Shown one piece after another: positions 59,901-64,000 of a stretch of 64,000 bases of DNA (within the stretch, counting starts at the first letter, position 1; each line of letters starts with the position of its first letter). A program made the position numbers and the translations under genes. Origin of the DNA: Gymnopilus junonius (Eukaryota; Basidiomycota; Agaricomycetes; Agaricales; Galerinaceae); the NCBI GenBank assembly GCA_015501075.1, contig JADNYJ010000197.1, positions 1-64,000 of the forward strand. Direction: 5' to 3'. Under the pieces are notes generated by a model that ran no database searches, was not told the DNA's origin, and saw nothing but the letters and a program-made list of their open reading frames with translations.

Positions 59901-61615
59901 GAAGTTAAAGTCAAGAACGAGCCAGTCATCATTGATATCACTACGCCTGTCCGCCCTCCCCCGAAAACTCGCTCTCGGAATGCTTCTCCTTTACGATCAC
60001 GATCGCCCACCGCTGCCGTCGAGAAAAGGGATGAAAGGGAGATGACGCCTCTGACTCCCTTTGCCTTCTCGGTTTGTCTCTGTTACTAGACGCGTAGCCC
60101 CTGACACAGCAACGGGGCAGGATAAGCATCAGAATCCAGCTCCAGACAATGAGGACTCTGAACCAGAAAGTCCCCCAAAACCATCGTTGATGTCAAAAAG
60201 CATGCTGCGCGGTTGAACATTGATGATGATGATGATGCCGATGTCATTCGTGTCAAGGCGAAGAAACGCAAGCCATCCGTTGCTGGATCTGTTGCTGCTA
60301 CAGATGCAGGATCAACAGCTGTCGCGCCTGAATCAAACAACGGGGACGTTCAAATGGACACCACTGCTGATACCCAGGCTGAACGTACCAAACAGTCTGA
60401 ACTGCAGCCGAAATCTCGTCTTCAACTGAAAGCAGACAAAAACAAAAAAGTGAGCGCGGCTGTGACAAGGATCAAAAAGAGGAAGCGACCATCTGAGGAA
60501 GAGGGTGTAGCCTCGATACAGGAAGAGGACGAGGAATACAGTAACCTTCCTTTGAAGAGGGCCAAGTTGCGGACAGTTGGGGATGGTAACAAAGACAAGC
60601 CAGCCTCTAAATCCAAGTCCAAATTAAAGCAGCCTGAAAAGAAGCAAAAGGAGGTTACCACCGTGAAGGCTAAGGAGAAAGCTAAAGATGTGGACACCCT
60701 AAGCGATACCCCATGCGATCTCCTAAAAGACTGAAAGCTGAGACTGTCACGCCTGTGAAGATACCTACAAGGAAACCGAGAGGCCAACAGCATAAGTCTG
60801 AGTTTACGTGGCCGGAGGTGAAGAGGCCCAATTTTGACCAAGTCAGTGGTTTGTTTGCCGTTCTGTTCGACTTGGCCTGATCTTTTGTTTCCTGCATTCA
60901 CAGTTTGTCAACTGTGACTTGTGAGTGTTATGCCTCGCCCTTGCTTGCCCATCACCGAAGAATTACTCCTCACCTAACAGATGTAATCACTGGTATCACA
61001 TCGGATGCGTGGGTGTCGGGACCGAGGACGTGCGTCTGCGTCCGACGGAATTGTACGTCTGCCCGTTATGCACAAACGACACGAACAAGTGCGCAGTTCT
61101 CTTCATCTCTTGCGTACTTGAGTAGGACTAACGAATATTCATCGTGATTTGGATATACAGAGAGGGCTCTCCAGCAAAAATTACAAACCTTAAAAGCAAA
61201 GATGCCTCCGAGTGTCATCGACCGGACTGCCTTCAGAAGCGGAAGAAAAAAAAGTCCCAGGTTGTTGAGGAACCGCCAGAGATGTTTGTTGTCGAGGCGT
61301 TCGTCGGGCGGTACAAGAAGTTTGTGGGTGGTCAGGGTTTGACAGAAGAGTACCTTGTCAAGTGGCATGGGTGAGTTATTCCTCTAGCCTTGAAGGTTAC
61401 CTACTGATTATCTTCTTAGTTATGACTATAACGAAGCCACTTGGGAGCCGCTTGAGAGCATGGGCTTGGTTGACCCTGGTACACTTCTCGAGCCGTTCGA
61501 GAGCGAGGCCAAGGCACAGGGCATTAATTTGAAGGACGCCAAGGAGCTCATCTTGTTCAAGGAGGCCGTTGATGCAGGCTGGAGGGGATACAGAGATTTC
61601 AGTAAGCGTGGATAA
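53948..61615 (+). CDS. Large chromatin-type protein: RFX-like, PHD and chromodomain
   Basis: First exons are clean: 53948-54546, 54608-55899, 55980-56552 and 56615-56995. They encode a Ser/Pro/Arg-rich start, a winged-helix-like block (CYDWMKTMFVAKENAEVQ ... VVWNLYNQC ... FFRVFP) resembling RFX domains, and long disordered regions with a KRRRN cluster. The next acceptor in phase is at 57826, giving an 831-nt intron, and the frame resumes GQRRSADPGPSKQRK. From about 58670 to 60200 the sensible frame jumps repeatedly by one base. The 3' exons are clean again: a PHD second half (NCDLCNHWYHIGC ... YVCPLC), CHRPDC and KRKKKK, then a chromodomain (EYLVKWHGYDYNEATWEP) binding methyl-lysine. The first PHD Cys pair was not found. 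It could be two genes; in-phase splicing favours one. Confidence 0.6.
56996..57826 (+). other. 831-nt intron without internal AG
   Basis: Starts GTATGT, ends GCCAG. No AG dinucleotide occurs on the plus strand from 56967 to 57824, so the acceptor is the first AG after the donor. Phase 1 on both sides. Inside, 57381-57650 has a codon-biased open frame. Confidence 0.6.
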
Positions 61616-62078
61616 TGGTGTTTCTTTTTTCTTTTGCTGCCATTTCTTTCTTTTTTTTTCCATGCTGCATATACCTTCACTTGCTTTTTCTCATTGACAA
61701 CGCAACGTTGATTCTCGTGGACTTTCTCGTCTACTCTTCACATAGTGCAACATTATACGTACTTCAAGCTTTTCTACATGTCGCCCTCTATGTTACGCCA
61801 TTGCTATGCCTCTTGCTCTGCTGATAACCATATGCAATTTTGTTAATTTCTTCGCTGCTCTGCAAATCCATCTTTGGAACCTGTAATGTAGCGAGGGCCA
61901 TTTGTAAGTAGTAGTGGAATAATCTGTTATGTAGGAACAAATAGATACAGTGTATTCCGTGACTTAAGTCAGACTAGGTGGTATATGTAAATCAATTAGG
62001 AAAGGATAAGGATGATGCAGAGAGAGGAGAGGAAACGAATAACGACCTGAGAGAGTCGGCACAAAATAATATCGAATG
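61616..62078. other. Convergent intergenic, 3' flanks
   Basis: T-rich sequence after the chromodomain stop and before the SNARE stop. Nothing else recognised. Confidence 0.4.
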
Positions 62079-63186
62079 CTATACAAGAATGACAGCAAGC
62101 AGCAGCAGCGCCATGAGAACGATCATCAGAATGACGATACACCAAGTGCTGCCTTCTCTTCCGAGTTTCGCAGGAATTTGCGTAATCGTCTCATTGCGTC
62201 TCCTAGCTTCTGATCTGTTCGGTCTACGTTGGATTCGAGGTCTGTGAGCATTCTGCAAGTCGATCATGAGGTCAAGACAAAATTGACATAGGAAAGAAGG
62301 CAATGACGTACTCGTTGTGTTCCTCAATCTCCTGCCCCATCAAGCTCGCTTGCTGTGCAAGGGTATTCAATGTCCCCGCTATTGAATCCATGGTGTGATC
62401 TTGTTCCCGAATCATCATCTGTTGTCAAATTACTTGGTGAGCTTAATATAAACCTAGCTAGAAAAGAATGTACCTGTTGTTCTTCCATTGCCCACGCGGC
62501 TTGAGGGTCATCTCCATACCTCTCTGAGAAAGGTGAGCCTGGGGCAGCTCGTGGAGAAAGTGCTTGGAGATGCGTACCGGAGCCGGAGGGTTGCGATTGT
62601 TGCGAGGAGGTAGTAGCTGCAGGGGCGGAGACGGTTGCTCTCATACTCTGGACTTGCGAAGGATATGGTGGTCAGTGGCATAGTACAAGCTACGGAGAAA
62701 GAAAGGAAATCATGCAGTATGCAAGCATTTGGAGCAGGATACAACAGCATGCATGGAGAACCAACGCACCTCTATTTCTTTCCGTGCATGACCGACATAC
62801 TGCCGTCGTCTTTGAACCTCTGCGTCGTCCAACCCAAACATCCTCGCGTCAGTTGATTCAACTATCCTACATCCAACATCAGCTCCGGCTTATCCCACCA
62901 TGCATTTTCGAGAAACCGCGTACTTGACACTCTCTTCCAAATCCTCCAGGTCAGCTTCCAAAGCCGCAAGTGTGGCTTTGAGCTATCAGAATTCACCGTA
63001 AGCCACCAGATTTGGCATTGGGATTCTCATTTGAAAACCGCGTACCTCATTCCGAGCCCACATCAGCTCCTCACTATCTGAGTGCGCCATACTCCGTATA
63101 CGAAGGAATGACGATTGCAACTGCGCAGCCGTCTGCAGTGAGTTCTGGATTTCCTGCTGCACGGCATGGTAGGGGTCGACCGACAT
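62079..63186 (-). CDS. TLG1: Syntaxin-6/Tlg1-type SNARE, with one frame break
   Basis: Qc-SNARE of the trans-Golgi/endosome. Minus-strand exons are 63046-63186, 62924-62982, 62770-62866, 62474-62647, 62312-62418 and 62079-62252. The N-terminal domain starts MSVDPYHAVQQEIQNSLQTA. The SNARE motif runs from MMIREQDHTMDSI through the zero-layer Gln in MGQEIEEHN to RRLRKFLRNSEEK. The membrane anchor GSTWCIVILMIVLMALLLLA lies one base out of frame; a single missing G in GAAGGCAG would restore it. As given, the chain ends KAALGVSSF without an anchor. Every other junction is exact, so a sequence error is more likely than loss of this widely conserved gene. Confidence 0.85.
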
Positions 63187-63657
63187 AGCGCCAGTCTCAA
63201 AATACGTTGTTCTATGGCGCCAGGTGACTCAGAAGTATAGGTTTGAGTGCAGTCAACGGATGCGGCTTCCGTTTGAACACGTATGTCTAGCTGAGCCGAG
63301 CTAAATTGCGCTTTATTTTAGCTTCACTGGGCGGTCTCCAGATTTGTAAATTCCAGGTATAAATAAAAGAGCGACTTTTATGCCGTTGGAGGACCTGGGA
63401 GTGTGGAGATGGGCAAGGCGAGTGTGTTCCGGGGAAGCATGGAGCCGAAGTGCGGCAGTATATTTGCGCATGTTATAATCTAATGACATCACCTTATGGC
63501 CCTGGCGCCTACTGAACCAAGTCAGCCACCGAGTACTATTTTCAGCGACCTCCATGCCCTTGTTTCTCCACGACTTCCATCTCCATAGGTTGCTCTGATA
63601 CTCTATACAGTCTGATCTCCCAAGCCCTCACGGCACCACCCTCCTTTCTGTCTCGTA
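63187..63657. other. Divergent intergenic region
   Basis: Between the SNARE start and the gene at the right edge; likely shared promoter space. Nothing specific seen. Confidence 0.35.
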
Positions 63658-64000
63658 ATGCCCTCCTCGAATGTCTGCCACTGGCGGAGGCTGAGTCTCA
63701 TTTGGCTGCTTTTCTTTGCTCGCCTACATGTCAACATGTCTCTCGCGCTCCCCACTGCAACACCAGTTCCATCAGCGCAACAGGATCTTGACACTGGACC
63801 AAACTTCTTCACTATGTACGGCTTTCTTGACTCTCCTGTTCCTGCGGCGTTACCATCTGCCAGTGGACGTCCTGCATTGGCTCACTTATCCAAAGTCTTC
63901 CTCGCGATGACTCAAACTGGCGCTGCTGCTCTGCCAATTTCAACCGGTGCCTCGGAACTTGCTGAGGATGTCCCGTTGATAGAATCATCTCTCCTCTCGT
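63658..64000 (+). CDS. Partial unknown protein, runs off window
   Basis: Frame open from an ATG at 63658 (second in-frame ATG at 63736) to the end of the window, with no stop. The upstream ATG would add a hydrophobic stretch (RRLSLIWLLFFARLHV) like a signal or anchor; the second would start MSLALPTATPVPSAQQ. The body includes DTGPNFFTMYGFLDSP and an Ala/Leu-rich part. Third positions are C-rich, as in real genes here. Family not recognised. Confidence 0.5.
   Translation, partial: MPSSNVCHWRRLSLIWLLFFARLHVNMSLALPTATPVPSAQQDLDTGPNFFTMYGFLDSPVPAALPSASGRPALAHLSKVFLAMTQTGAAALPISTGASELAEDVPLIESSLLS

Overview
The window looks like nuclear DNA of a mushroom-forming basidiomycete (Agaricomycetes). 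Genes carry many 50-60 nt GT-AG introns and C-rich third codon positions. There are a GH53 galactanase, a CPAF-like S41 peptidase relic, a DUF6535-like relic, a Ty3/Gypsy chromovirus and DASH/condensin/COPII housekeeping genes. No prokaryotic features were seen.

Layout. 1-9.4 kb: secreted GH53 endo-galactanase; a 0.95 kb terminal-inverted-repeat transposon with a zinc-finger ORF; a single-pass membrane protein; a coiled-coil protein; a transposon-like zinc-finger/PHD gene between 42-nt direct repeats; a small one-helix membrane protein. 9.7-17.7 kb: a RING-H2 protein, a tandem CENP-V/GFA-domain protein, a MAPEG pseudogene next to an intact MAPEG gene, and DAM1. 17.7-29 kb: a degraded block with an S41 peptidase pseudogene (itself split by a TA-flanked mariner-like element), a 5.8 kb Gypsy chromovirus with 208-bp LTRs, unidentified coding remnants and a fragment of DAM1. 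29-40 kb: condensin subunit YCG1, two weakly supported genes and SEC23.

41-52 kb: a dispersed family of three near-identical small secreted proteins plus a promoter-only fourth copy. All four share upstream sequence that includes a palindrome. Among them lie two tRNA-Arg(ACG) genes and a flavin monooxygenase-like gene. 52-64 kb: a DUF6535-like relic, a long chromatin-type gene (RFX-like, PHD and chromodomain segments), a TLG1/syntaxin-6 SNARE, and the start of a gene that leaves the window.

The most unusual signal is in the chromatin gene. An 831-nt intron, against roughly 50-110 nt for the others traced, begins with GTATGT and contains no AG dinucleotide until its own acceptor, although part of it looks like coding sequence. 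Downstream the same gene shows a run of single-base frame changes. Similar single-base frame breaks at short homopolymers occur in other, otherwise intact genes, so either assembly errors or gene decay must be considered. Exon coordinates were worked out by hand from splice signals and frame continuity; no database search was available.
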